Numbered from the stretch's first letter, positions 7,945 through 16,504 are shown. The stretch: DNA of 18,373 bases from Tricholomella constricta (GCA_013368375.1 JAACJP010000107.1:1-18373), one strand, 5' to 3'. Translations and numbers: made by a program. The notes: generated from the letters alone by a model not told the origin.

Positions 7945-7960
7945 TGATATAATATCATGG
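7945..7960 (+). promoter_or_regulatory. Candidate conserved element upstream of cob
   Basis: TGATATAATATCATGG, 15 of 16 identical to the element before nad1 and at a similar distance from the start codon. Function unknown; a promoter or processing signal is inference. Confidence 0.4.
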
Positions 7961-8078
7961 TTCTATTTAATTAAAAAAATAAAACCTATTTAATAAATTA
8001 AAAATAAAAACTTAAATTTTATTTTAATATTAAATAAAAATAAGGCACAACCAGACCTTAAAAACAAACAAACAACAA

Positions 8079-10523
8079 ATGAGAATATTAAAAACCCACG
8101 TATTACTTAGATTAGTAAATTCTTATATAGTAGATTCTCCTCAACCTGCTAATATAACTTATTTATGGAATTTTGGTTCCTTATTAGCTCTGTGTTTAGT
8201 GATACAAATTTTAACTGGAGCTTTTTTAGCTATGCATTATACACCTAATGTAGATTTTGCTTTTAATAGTGTAGAACATATTATGAGAGATGTAAATAAT
8301 GGATGGATTATAAGATATACACATGCTAATGTTGCTTCATTCTTCTTTATCTTTGTATATATGCATGTAGGTAGAGGATTATATTATAGTTCATATAAAA
8401 GACCTAGAGTTTTAGTTTGGTCAATAGGAGTAATTATTTTAATTCTTATGATGGCTATAGCCTTTTTAGGATATGTGCTACCATATGGACAAATGTCACT
8501 ATGGGGTGCTACAGTAATTACAAATTTATTATCAGCAATACCAGTTTTTGGTCAAGATATTGTAGAATTAATTTGGGGAGGTTTTTCTGTTTCAAATGCT
8601 ACATTAAATAGATTCTTTTCTTTACATTATTTATTACCATTTTTATTAGCCGCTTTAGCTGTAGCTCATTTAATTGCTCTACATGAACACGGATCAAATA
8701 ATCCAAATGGAGTAACTTCAAATGGAGATAGATATGCAATGCATCCTTATTTTATTTTTAAAGATCTTGTAACTATTTTTGCATTCTTTTTAGTTTTATC
8801 TATAATAGTATTTTTTTATCCAAATCTATTAGGTCACTCAGATAATTATATTCCAGCTGACCCAATGGTTACTCCTGCTTCTATAGTTCCAGAATGGTAT
8901 GTTAACAGATGCCATGCTTAAGAGTAATCTTAGGAAAAATAAATTTCACTATATGCTGGAAAATCCTAAAGCTTTAAGTACTCAATTTAAATTTTAGTAA
9001 AAATCTTAAAGATATGTTAGCAATAAACGCTAAAACAAATGGACAATCAGCAGGAAACCAAATTGAAAAAGAAAATCATTGTAATTTTCAAATTTTTTAA
9101 GAGTAGGATCCTCAGAGACTACATGTGAAGCTCCTTAAATTAAAGGATGAAGATATAGTCCAGCCTTTTTCGAAAGATAAGGGATATATTATATAAATTT
9201 ATATGTTTTACATCTTATAATTTCTATAATTTTAAAATATAAACATAATTACACAATCATTTCTTATCTTATATAAAAAGAAAAAGATTAACTAAGATCG
9301 AGAGATTTGATTTAAAATTCGATAACCCATTAAATTAAAACTTTTGTTTTTAATTTTCTTTTCTTGTTCTTGAATTACTGTCAAACAATTAGACTGCCAA
9401 ACAGGCAGACTGCCAGCCTGCCAGCTAGGCAGGTGAAGCTCAAATTAAAAAAGAAAATTAAAAGGTACAAATAGAATTATATTTTGGTCAAAGTAATTTA
9501 AGAAAAAATAATTTAAATTATTTTAATTATATTTTTGATTTTTAATATGAAATTAAATCAAGATTTTTTGTAGATAAGAAAAAATAAAAACAAAAATTAT
9601 GCTTTTGTTTAATTTTCTACCTTAATATTTTCTTGTTTTACTTTTTATAGAAATTTAAAATTTAAGTATAAATTTGTAAAAATAGTTATTTTAAATATAA
9701 ACTAATTGTTAACTCCTAGAAGATTAATCTATTAAATTATGATTAATGGATTTATTCAAAATAAAGGTTTACTCGCTCCGCGCGCTCCGCGCTTGATTGT
9801 TTATGTTTTCACTTTTGAAAAAATAAATTATTTTAAAATACCTTAAATAATTTATTTAAAGTAGGAAATGAAATTATTAAATGTTTTATTCATAGTCATT
9901 AAAAAAGTTATAAATTATATATCTATTCTGTTGCTATTTGTTTGCCCCAAAGTAAAAGTAAGTACGGTTTTACAAATCTATGGTTTTACGTTCTTACGTG
10001 CTTATATGCCGTAGGACCGCACGCCGTAGAACAATACCATCGCTCCTAAGCACTTTCGCGCTCCGCAAAAAGAAAAGAAAGCATGATAATTATTAGAAAC
10101 AATATTTTTCAATATATGCATAAAGATATGCTATACAAATTAAATAACACAAAACAAAATAATTTTATATAATAATATTTCGATCTGTTACCATTTTATG
10201 CTATTTTAAGATCAATACCTAATAAATTATTAGGAGTTGTAGCCATGTTCGGTTCATTATTAATATTATTAATTTTACCTTTAACAGATTTATCTAGAAT
10301 TAGAGGAAATCAATTTAGACCTGCTATGAAATTAGCTTTCTGGTTCTTTGTTGTTGATTTTATCATTTTAATGTGGATTGGATCTCAACACCCTGAAACA
10401 CCTTATTTAGAAATAGGTCAATTTTCAACTGCATTTTATTTTGCTTGGTTCTTAATAATTGTACCAGTTATTGGAATAAGTGAAAATACTTTAATGGATG
10501 TTGCTACAAATCAAAAACATTAA
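8079..10523 (+). CDS. cob: Cytochrome b (two exons, one group I intron)
   Basis: Cytochrome b is the membrane core of complex III, binding hemes bL and bH and both quinone sites. Exon 1 is 8079-8898 and exon 2 is 10183-10523; together they give 386 residues, the usual length, ending in TAA. The four heme-ligand histidines fall at residues 82, 96, 183 and 197, exactly the yeast numbering, which also supports the chosen start. The Qo-site motif PEWY is at 271-274. The intron splits the Tyr codon of PEWY after its first base; joining at this point restores PEWY followed by [12 protein letters not shown], as in fungal proteins. Exon 1 read on into the intron would add a few unrelated residues and stop. 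Exon 2 covers the last helices, including [16 protein letters not shown]. The only candidate regulatory element seen is at 7945-7960. Confidence 0.96.
9342..9464. repeat. GC double hairpin inside an A+T inverted repeat (cob intron)
   Basis: Two compact GC hairpins sit side by side: CTGCC-AAACA-GGCAG (9394-9408) and CCTGCC-AGCTA-GGCAGG (9417-9433). A+T arms flank them: TAATTTTCTTTT (9351-9362) pairs with AAAAGAAAATTA (9449-9460). The nested shape resembles mobile double-hairpin elements described in other fungal mitochondrial genomes; the identification is by structure only. Confidence 0.7.
9775..10075. repeat. Further GC clusters in the intron tail
   Basis: GCTCCGCGCGCTCCGCGC lies at about 9775-9793, and a GCCGTAGGACCGCACGCCGTAG element at 10008-10029 is related to the repeats at 5281 and 17311. 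More GC-rich sequence, with CGCGCTCCGC, follows up to about 10069. Confidence 0.65.
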
Positions 10524-10610
10524 TTAATTTATAATATATAGATAAAAATTTAAAATAATAAAAAATTTAAATAATAAAAATACAAGCATATACTTATAAT
10601 CACCCCTTAA

Positions 10611-10699
10611 GGTAAAAGAGGTAAAAGAGGTAAAAGAGGTAAAAGAGGTAAAAGAGGTAAAAGAGGTAAAAGAGGTAAAAGAGGTAAAAGAGGTAAAAG
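10611..10699. repeat. GGTAAAAGA tandem repeat (9-bp unit)
   Basis: Close to ten perfect copies of a 9-bp purine-rich unit, starting about 90 bases after the cob stop codon. Confidence 0.95.
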
Positions 10700-10730
10700 A
10701 CAAACACTTTATTTTTTGTTTTATTTTATT

Positions 10731-10814
10731 AAATTAAAATTAAAATTAAAATTAAAATTAAAATTAAAATTAAAATTAAAATTAAAATTAAAATTAAAAT
10801 TAAAATTAAAATTA
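10731..10814. repeat. AAATTA tandem repeat (6-bp unit)
   Basis: Fourteen perfect 6-bp copies (AAATTA). The same unit also appears at the stop-codon cluster inside the polymerase remnant (12798-12810). Confidence 0.95.
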
Positions 10815-11278
10815 ATTTAGATAAACTATAAAGACTAATATTTTTATTCAACCCCCTAATGAATACAAGCTTTTTTATATAAATACTTATTTGTTTAACT
10901 TTAAACTGAAATAGATACACTTCTTCCATATGCAATTAAGGGAAACACTCCACCTTAAACTAAGCAGCGGGCAAAGACAAAGGGACCAAGAACCTATTCG
11001 TGTAACTATAACTTACTTTATTACCTTTTAAATTTTAAGTTTTTTTTAATTTAAAAAATAGGAAAGTAGGTAAGTATATAAACACAAAAATACAAACAGT
11101 AATTAAATAACAACTAGTTTTATTAAAAAAAGCTACTACTTTAATTAATTAAGCAAATAGATTTATATTAAACTTTAAATTAAATATACAAATCTCAGCG
11201 CAAGCTGCGCAAGTACAAAGGTTCGGTATTACTAGATAAACTTCAAAGATGAAAGCTAGAGTAAATAAAAAATGTTGG

Positions 11279-11332
11279 ATTAGAAGTAAATATAGTAATT
11301 TAAAAATTAGAAGTAAATATAGTAATTTAAAA
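11279..11332. repeat. 27-bp direct tandem repeat (two copies)
   Basis: 11279-11305 and 11306-11332 are identical 27-mers beginning ATTAGAAGTAAATATAG. Confidence 0.95.
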
Positions 11333-11487
11333 ATATCTATCTCATCCTTGTATTTAATTTGAATAAAACTTAAATTAAATAAAAACAACAAACAAAAAAA
11401 TTAATATAAAAAAAAAAAACAAGAGAATAATTACAAAAAAAAAATAATTATTTAACTCCTGGTATTTTTAAAGTCTTTTATTTTTTC

Positions 11488-11660
11488 TACTCACTAGTAA
11501 CTAGTTCTAGTTCTACTTTTAATCTCTAGTCACTGTTCAATAGTTTTAGTTTGTAGTCCATATTTTATAGTCCGTACTCACAAGTAATCACTAGTAATTA
11601 CTCATTATTCAATAGTAACTACTTACTAGTAACTACTTAATACTCCTACTCACTACTCCA
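11488..11660. repeat. Degenerate ACTAGTAACTACT repeat region
   Basis: Many imperfect ACTAGTAACTACT/CACTAGTAATTACTC units, with ACTAGTAACT at 11493-11502 and again near 11625-11636. It is related to the elements beside trnL (159-175) and at 4719-4760. Confidence 0.7.
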
Positions 11661-12099
11661 AGTAACTACTCCTATTCACTATTCATTTCTTATTCTCCAA
11701 TAAAGTTATCACTACTCCATAAGCATAGCATAAAAGTAGTAGTTAATACCGAATTTGATTAAAAGAAGAAGATATTATATTAAAAAAATATAATTAACTA
11801 AACAATAAATGTATTAAGATAATTAAAATTTTAATTAATATTCCTATTTCTGTGTTAATATTTGTATAGAATAAATTATAAATCTTATTAATAAAATTTT
11901 TATTTAACTAATATTATTTTATAAGTAGTATACCTATAAAAAGACTTGTAATATACTTATAAAAAGACTTTAATTTTTTAATTTTAAAAAATTTTAAAAA
12001 TTTTACCAGTAAAACTGTTTATATTTATAGTAAGAAAAAAAAAGATAATTATAATTTAATATGATAAAATTGTAAAATTTTAAACTAAGATGTTTAAAG

Positions 12100-12172
12100 G
12101 GTTAAGTTTACAGATGGTTCTGTAGTAGACCTGCAAAGTCTAAAAAGTTAGGGTTCAATTCCTTCTTAACTC
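12100..12172 (+). tRNA. trnC: tRNA-Cys (GCA)
   Basis: A plus-strand cloverleaf with acceptor GGTTAAG/CTTAACT (extendable by a G-C pair), D stem TACA/TGTA, anticodon stem TAGAC/GTCTA around loop CTGCAAA (anticodon GCA), and T loop TTCAATT on a short AGGG/CCTT stem. The exact ends are uncertain by a base, because the T stem has only four clear pairs. Confidence 0.9.
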
Positions 12173-12269
12173 TATTTAAAAAAGCAAAAGGCAAAAGGCA
12201 AAAGAGTGTGCTTAAATTATTAGTTCTAAGGAAAAAAACTTAATAAAGTATTAATTTATATTTAATCGA

Positions 12270-12342
12270 GTTCTCTTAGTTCAATCGGTTAGAACTGCAT
12301 TCTTCTAAAGTGTTAATTTTGGTTCGAGTCCAAAAGAGAATA
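12270..12342 (+). tRNA. trnR: tRNA-Arg (UCU)
   Basis: A plus-strand cloverleaf with acceptor GTTCTCT/AGAGAAT, D stem GTTC/GAAC, anticodon loop CTTCTAA (anticodon TCT, AGR codons) closed by GCATT/AGTGT, and T arm TTTGG-TTCGAGT-CCAAA. The discriminator is A. It follows trnC by about 100 bases on the same strand. Confidence 0.93.
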
Positions 12343-12523
12343 AAAATTATACTAATAAAAATTTTTAAATATAATACCACAGCGTGTTCTAATACGGCCT
12401 ATTGAAAATATTTAAAATAAAAATATTAAGCTCTAGATACATTGTAATCCCTTCTTCTTCTCTTAAAATAAAAGAAGAAGTTAAATAAAAGAAGAAGTTA
12501 AAAAAAGAAAAAAATAAAAGAGG

Positions 12524-12548
12524 AAAAAAAAAAATTTTTTTTTTTCTT
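12524..12548. repeat. Poly(A)/poly(T) palindrome
   Basis: About eleven A followed directly by about twelve T, extended outward by AAAGAGG and CTTCTTC-type purine/pyrimidine arms. It can form a long A-T hairpin just before the polymerase remnant. Confidence 0.8.
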
Positions 12549-12595
12549 CTTCTTCTTTTTTCTTTTTAATATAATTAATATAATTTATCTTATAA

Positions 12596-12920
12596 ATTAG
12601 AGAATCAAATTTTAATGTTAATTCATTATATCCAATTATTATGAAAAATTTTCCAATGCCTATTAATAATCCTACTTTTATGGAAGGAGAAGGAGATATT
12701 TCTGATTTTAATCTTAATGATTTGGCCTTTATAGAAGCAGATGTTGAAACACCAGAAAATTTAAATTTTCCATATCTGCAAACTAAAATTACTGCAAATT
12801 AAAATTAAAAGTAAGCAAGGGGTTATGTTACAATAAGTCCTTTAGGTAGCTGGACAAGTATTTATACTTGTAATGAAATAAAAAAAAGTATAGAATCAGG
12901 TTATAAATTTTTATTTTATG
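12596..12920 (+). pseudogene. dpo: Remnant of a linear-plasmid family B DNA polymerase
   Basis: One reading frame encodes a recognisable middle segment of the protein-primed family B polymerase carried by fungal mitochondrial linear plasmids. In order: NVNSLYP (12614-12634, motif A region), then FPMPINNPTF, TPENL and LQT by about 12784, then SPLGSW (12836-12853) and ESGYKF by about 12910. The first residue of motif A is Asn (AAT, 12614-12616) where the family has the metal-binding Asp. Three TAA codons (12800, 12806, 12812) interrupt the frame within an AAATTA-like stretch, and the frame resumes in phase at the GYVTISPLGSW part. The 5' side is cut off by a stop at 12593, and the 3' side runs into an ATT microsatellite. 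The exonuclease domain and the later polymerase motifs are absent. It is an inactive fossil of plasmid integration, lying between convergent genes. Confidence 0.82.
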
Positions 12921-12927
12921 CGCGTCT

Positions 12928-12953
12928 TATTATTATTATTATTATTATTATTT
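12928..12953. repeat. (ATT) microsatellite
   Basis: Eight or so TTA/ATT triplets following GCGCGTC. A closely similar block, GCGCATC followed by ATT repeats, lies at 14980-15005. Confidence 0.85.
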
Positions 12954-13144
12954 TATTTTTACTTTTTTATCTTTACTTTTAAATATTTAATTTTACTTTT
13001 TTATCTTTACTCTTAAATATTTATCTTTACTTTTTACTTTAAAAGTATAAGTTAAATGAGTAATTGATAAGGATAAGTAGATAAAGGAGAGGGGGTTTAA
13101 GTATTTTTTTTTTAATATTAAAAATTAAAATATTTTAGGTTTAA

Positions 13145-13912
13145 CTAATGTAGATGAACAGCATCTCTTAAATATGAACATACTAATAATGTGAAAACAA
13201 AAGCTTGTATTAGAGAAACTGCTATTTCTAATCCAACTAATGCTAAGAAGATTGCAAAAGGTATTAAAGTTAATACCGCAATTAGCACACTACCAGAAAA
13301 TAATTTATATAAATAAGTACTTAAAATTTTAAGTAATGTGTGTCCCGCAACAATATTAGCGAATAATCGCACACCTAATGAAACAGCTCTAGCTAAATAT
13401 GATACTAATTCAATTAATACTAATAATGGAACTAATGCTAAAGGAGTACCAGCTGGTATAAAGAAAGAGAAAAAGGTTAATCCATGTATTGATAAAGCTA
13501 AAATTGTTACACCAATAAAGATTGTAACACTTAAACCTAAAGATACTACACCACTAGCTGTAACAGCAAATGAGTAAGGTACATTAGATATTAAATTACC
13601 AAATAAGATAAAAAAGAATAAAGAATAAACAAAAGGTAAATATATTTCACTTTGAGATCCTATTTGCTCTCTAACCATTGAACTTAGACTAGCAAAAGAA
13701 GACTCTAATGAAATAGACCATTTATTAGGTATTAAATTTGAATCATTATTTCCATATAAATGAAAACCTATTGCTATTAATAAAATAAAACAAGAATATA
13801 AAGCTAAATTTGTTAAAGTAATATTTAAATATCCTAAAATAGGAGCATTCACCCCAATTAAACTAGACACTTCAAATTGACTTAAAGGTGATAAAATTAT
13901 AAATTCTAACAT
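13145..13912 (-). CDS. atp6: ATP synthase F0 subunit a
   Basis: Subunit a forms the two half-channels for protons beside the c-ring of the mitochondrial ATP synthase. The 255-residue protein has the normal fungal length. The N-terminus carries SPLSQFE, which in yeast lies at the cleaved leader region. Membrane helices follow at about 32-53, 92-110, 118-140, 145-170, 180-200 and 205-245. The essential arginine is R182 in SLGVRLFAN, followed by IVAGH; the partner Gln is Q236 in LIQAFVF. It starts at ATG 13912, the only suitable start, and ends with TAG. It is the most downstream gene of the right-hand minus-strand group and converges on the polymerase remnant. No intron or frameshift is seen. 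Confidence 0.97.
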   Translation of the reverse strand: MLEFIILSPLSQFEVSSLIGVNAPILGYLNITLTNLALYSCFILLIAIGFHLYGNNDSNLIPNKWSISLESSFASLSSMVREQIGSQSEIYLPFVYSLFFFILFGNLISNVPYSFAVTASGVVSLGLSVTIFIGVTILALSIHGLTFFSFFIPAGTPLALVPLLVLIELVSYLARAVSLGVRLFANIVAGHTLLKILSTYLYKLFSGSVLIAVLTLIPFAIFLALVGLEIAVSLIQAFVFTLLVCSYLRDAVHLH

Positions 13913-14038
13913 TTTTTTAGAGATTTTATTTAGGCTGTTGTAAATTAATTCTAAATTTATTTCGCGTATTATTTTTTAATTTTTTATATTTTTTTTTTTT
14001 AATATTATATATTTTTTTTATATAATTTCTTACAATCT

Positions 14039-14110
14039 TGCCGAAAACTGGAATTGAACCAATATTTAAATCTTACAAGGAATTCGTTTTACCAATTAAA
14101 CTATTTCGAC
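14039..14110 (-). tRNA. trnT: tRNA-Thr (UGU)
   Basis: A minus-strand cloverleaf with acceptor GTCGAAA/TTTCGGC, D stem GTTT/AAAC, anticodon loop CTTGTAA (anticodon TGT), and T arm ATTGG-TTCAATT-CCAGT. The anticodon stem AATTC/GATTT has one T-T mismatch. The discriminator is A. It lies about 130 bases upstream of atp6 on the same strand and may be part of its precursor transcript. Confidence 0.9.
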
Positions 14111-14326
14111 TTTGAAAAAATTTTTTTCTCATAAAATTAAATATTTCAATTTTTAAAGGTTAAAATAAGAAAATATTTAATTTAAAGAGGATTAAATATT
14201 TTCTATTTTCTGCAGAGCGCGGAGTGGGGTAAACGCGGATTTACAGACCTCTTTGTTTATTATTATTATTTTTATTTTTATTGTTTATTTTTATTATTTA
14301 TTTTTATTTTTATTTTTATTGTTTAT

Positions 14327-14398
14327 TGCCTCGGGAGAGAATTGAACTCCCATCTCAATTTCTTCAGAATCGCGCTTGGACCACTAAGCAACCGAGGC
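14327..14398 (-). tRNA. trnF: tRNA-Phe (GAA)
   Basis: A minus-strand cloverleaf with a perfect acceptor GCCTCGG/CCGAGGC, D stem GCTT/AAGC, anticodon stem CGATT/AATTG around loop CTGAAGA (anticodon GAA), and T arm GGGAG-TTCAATT-CTCTC. The discriminator is A. A TTTATT/TTTTTATT-type repeat (about 14262-14327) directly borders its 3' end. Confidence 0.95.
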
Positions 14399-14864
14399 TT
14401 TAATAAAATTTTATCTTTAAAAAGAATTCTTCCTGCGTAGTCGCAGCCGGAGCCACGATCCTAGAACCTTCTTTGTAGGAGTATAGGGTTGTAGACTGTA
14501 AGCCATAGAACTTCTTTCCTTACCTTAGACTTAGGAACATAGGACAGCTTGAGCATAAAACTCTATCATTTACTCTTAAGTCCTTACTCCTATTTAATTT
14601 CCTAGCTACCCTTCTTATATTTCTTTATTAAATAAATAAAGTATAGGATAAACAATAAAAATAAAAATAAAAATAAAAATAAAAATAAAAATTTAGAATT
14701 ATAACCTTTCTTTCTTCCACAGTTTTCTATTGCTCTTGACTCTTGAGTAAAGAATCTTATGAAGGAAATAGTAGTATTCTACCTAATCGTATACGGATAA
14801 AAAGGGAGGATAAAATTTTTATAGTTTAAACACAAAAAAAATAATTTTATATTTATTTTTTAAA
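14399..14864. other. Non-coding spacer, trnF to trnA
   Basis: No gene is seen. It contains a GC-rich patch at 14430-14455 and five or six AATAAA units at about 14657-14692. Confidence 0.55.
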
Positions 14865-14935
14865 TGGAGAAAGATAGATTTGAACTATCATATTTGTAAT
14901 GCAAATACAACTGATTACCATTATCAGATTCCCCC
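14865..14935 (-). tRNA. trnA: tRNA-Ala (UGC)
   Basis: A minus-strand cloverleaf with acceptor GGGGGAA/TTTCTCC (two G-U pairs), D stem TGAT/ATCA, anticodon stem TTGTA/TACAA around loop TTTGCAT (anticodon TGC), and T arm GATAG-TTCAAAT-CTATC. The discriminator is A. Its 5' end is partly repeated just upstream, at 14952-14966. Confidence 0.93.
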
Positions 14936-15644
14936 TTTTTATTTTTTTTTTCATTATCAGATTCCCTATTTTTATTTTAAGCGCATCTTATTATTATTAT
15001 TTTATTTTTATTTTATATTTTATATTTAGTAAATAAAATAATTTTATTTTCTTCCCTTCTTCCCTTTATAAATATTATTAACCTCTTTTAACTTTTTAAT
15101 ATTAAGATCTTTAGTTTATATTATGATATTAAGATTTTTAGTAAATATTATAAAATTTTTTTTACTAAGTTACTAAGAAGTTACTAAGAAAAATTTTATT
15201 TTTATTTTTATTTTATTTTAGCCGCATAGCCGCGTAGGTTCAAATAGCTTATTTCTTTTTAAAGATAATTAAAAGAGTTTCAAGATTAAAAAGGTTAAAT
15301 AAAAATAATTAAAACATCTTTTTCTATTACAGAAATATTTGCGCGGCGGGGAGTGCTTACAGATTCAGATTCTTTTAAGTTTTTAAGAAGTATTTTATCT
15401 TATCTTTTATCTTTTTATCTTATTTTAAGTCTTCAATTACTAAATTTTAAATAGCTTTAAGTATATAATAAATCAGGGGTTGTTTATTAATTTATTTACA
15501 AATTAAATAATAAATGTAAGGAAAATATTTGAATATAAAAATCTAAAATATTATTATAACTATTAGTTTTATATTACTATTAATAAATTATATCAATCCA
15601 AACAAAAATATTTAAATATTTTTTATATATCTATAAATATATTA
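14936..15644. other. Non-coding spacer, cox2 to trnA
   Basis: About 700 bases without a supportable gene. It holds the partial trnA repeat (14952-14966), an ATT/ATTTT-rich block, a repeated TTACTAAGAAG near 15170-15188, and small GC patches at 15219-15237 and 15340-15355. Confidence 0.55.
14952..14966 (-). repeat. Partial copy of the trnA 5' end
   Basis: CATTATCAGATTCCC is repeated from 14919-14933, which covers the first acceptor strand and part of the D arm of trnA. Similar T-rich sequence follows both copies. A tRNA-end duplication of this kind can arise by slippage or endonuclease-linked transposition. Confidence 0.8.
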
Positions 15645-16406
15645 CTATTGAGAAGCTGTGTCAATCCATACTAAGAAATCAGGAGAAGATACAGCTTCAA
15701 CTACAATAGGCATAAATCCGTGCCAAACTCCACAAATTTCTGAACATTGACCGTAGAAAGTACCTGGTCTTTCAGCCAAGAAAGAAACTTGATTCAATCT
15801 TCCTGGTACACAATCTAATTTCAATCCTAAAGAAGGTACTGAATAAGCATGGATTACATCTGAACCTGTTACAATTAATCTAATATGGCAATCTACTGGT
15901 ACAATTAATTTATTATCAACATCTAATAATCTGAATTGACCTAATTCTAAATCTGATTCAGGTATCATATAAGAATCGAAATCAATAGATTCTCCTTGAT
16001 CTGTCACGAAATCTGAATATTCATAAGACCAATACCATTGGTGACCTACAACTTTAATTGTTAATGTAGGTGATATTACTTCATCCATTAGATATAATAA
16101 TCTGAAAGAAGGGAAAGCAATAGCAATTAAAATTAATGCTGGTGAAATTGTCCAAATTAATTCAATTATAGTACCGTGTGTTAGATATTTATGTGCAATA
16201 GGATTTTTAGTTGAATTATAGTAATAACCAACTGAAAGAAGAATCCAGAAAACTGCAAAACTTATAACAATTAAATAAAATCCAATTGTATTATGTAATG
16301 TTACCAGACCTGTGAAACCTGGTGCAGCACTATCTTGAAATCCTAATTGCCAAGGTTGTGCAGCATCATTAAAGATACTATTAAAATTTGAGAAAAATAA
16401 TGCCAT
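15645..16406 (-). CDS. cox2: Cytochrome c oxidase subunit 2
   Basis: COX2 carries the binuclear CuA centre that accepts electrons from cytochrome c in complex IV. The protein is 253 residues, normal for fungi. A short N-terminal segment (QPWQLGFQDSA) is followed by two membrane helices at about 40-62 and 80-102, then the intermembrane-space cupredoxin domain with the aromatic patch GHQWYWSYEYSDF at 121-133. The CuA ligands are visible: H186 in VIHAYSVPSLG, then C221, E223, C225, H229 and M232 in the CSEICGVWHGFM motif. It starts at ATG 16406 and ends with TAG; there is no intron or internal TGA. About 60 bases upstream is a strong hairpin (16463-16504). It shares the minus strand with trnV and rns upstream. 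Confidence 0.98.
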   Translation of the reverse strand: MALFFSNFNSIFNDAAQPWQLGFQDSAAPGFTGLVTLHNTIGFYLIVISFAVFWILLSVGYYYNSTKNPIAHKYLTHGTIIELIWTISPALILIAIAFPSFRLLYLMDEVISPTLTIKVVGHQWYWSYEYSDFVTDQGESIDFDSYMIPESDLELGQFRLLDVDNKLIVPVDCHIRLIVTGSDVIHAYSVPSLGLKLDCVPGRLNQVSFLAERPGTFYGQCSEICGVWHGFMPIVVEAVSSPDFLVWIDTASQ

Positions 16407-16462
16407 TTTATAAACAATTTATAATTCGATCTTAATTTACTGTCTCATCTGCGGAGCACAGA

Positions 16463-16504
16463 CCCCCTTTACCTCTTTCCTAACGAAGAAGAGGTAGCTA
16501 AGGG
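16463..16504 (-). repeat. Strong hairpin in the cox2 leader
   Basis: CCCCTT pairs with AAGGGG at the base, and TACCTCTT pairs with AAGAGGTA above it, with small internal bulges. It would sit in the 5' leader of cox2 mRNA, 57-98 bases before the start codon. A role in processing or translation is only a guess. Confidence 0.7.

Larger units (their letters stand above)
6749..8078. other. Non-coding region, nad1 to cob
   Basis: About 1.3 kb that holds the second copy of the trnI duplication (7579-7781), a small GC-rich repeat (7445-7479) and the conserved element at 7945-7960. The open frame near 7292-7564 is not credible: it runs across the GC repeat and a poly-Lys/Arg stretch. Confidence 0.6.
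8899..10182 (+). mobile_element. Group I intron in cob, without an intact endonuclease ORF
   Basis: The catalytic core can be read: a P element around 8953-8966 (TGCTGGAAAATCC), Q around 9044-9059 (AATCAGCAGGAAACCA), R around 9109-9123 (TCCTCAGAGACTACA), a P8 hairpin (TCCTT/AAGGA) and S around 9149-9161 (AAGATATAGTCC). This pattern looks like subgroup IB. P1 pairs exon GGT-AT with intron ATGCC, putting the expected U-G pair at the last exon base (8898), and the intron ends in G (10182). After the core there is about 1 kb with no open frame of useful length, although LAGLIDADG or GIY-YIG genes are common in such introns. Instead it holds GC clusters and hairpins. The intron is either never-armed or has lost its endonuclease. 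Confidence 0.9.
10524..12099. other. Non-coding region, cob to trnC
   Basis: Nearly 1.6 kb without a credible gene. It includes the 9-bp and 6-bp tandem arrays at 10611-10699 and 10731-10814, a 27-bp direct repeat at 11279-11332, degenerate ACTAGTAACTACT repeats at about 11488-11660, and a repeated TATAAAAAGACTT at 11935-11970. Minus-strand open frames at 10729-10935 and 11149-11391 arise from these repeats. Confidence 0.6.

Noticed and set aside
8417..8611. Second plus-strand frame within cob.
   Set aside because: It overlaps conserved cytochrome b sequence, including heme-binding regions, in another frame.
10083..10172. Short in-frame segment near the end of the cob intron that could be the tail of a lost endonuclease.
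   Set aside because: Only about 29 codons with no recognisable endonuclease motif; A+T-rich DNA gives such frames by chance.
10950..11015. A patch (AAGACAAAGGGACCAAGAACCT then ACTATAACTT) loosely like the large-subunit rRNA sequence around the peptidyl-transferase region.
   Set aside because: The match needs several gaps, and the flanking sequence shows no other rRNA blocks; chance similarity is more likely.
11149..11391. Minus-strand open frame of 80 codons, rich in Leu and Phe.
   Set aside because: Much of it is the 27-bp direct repeat read in frame; no family resemblance.
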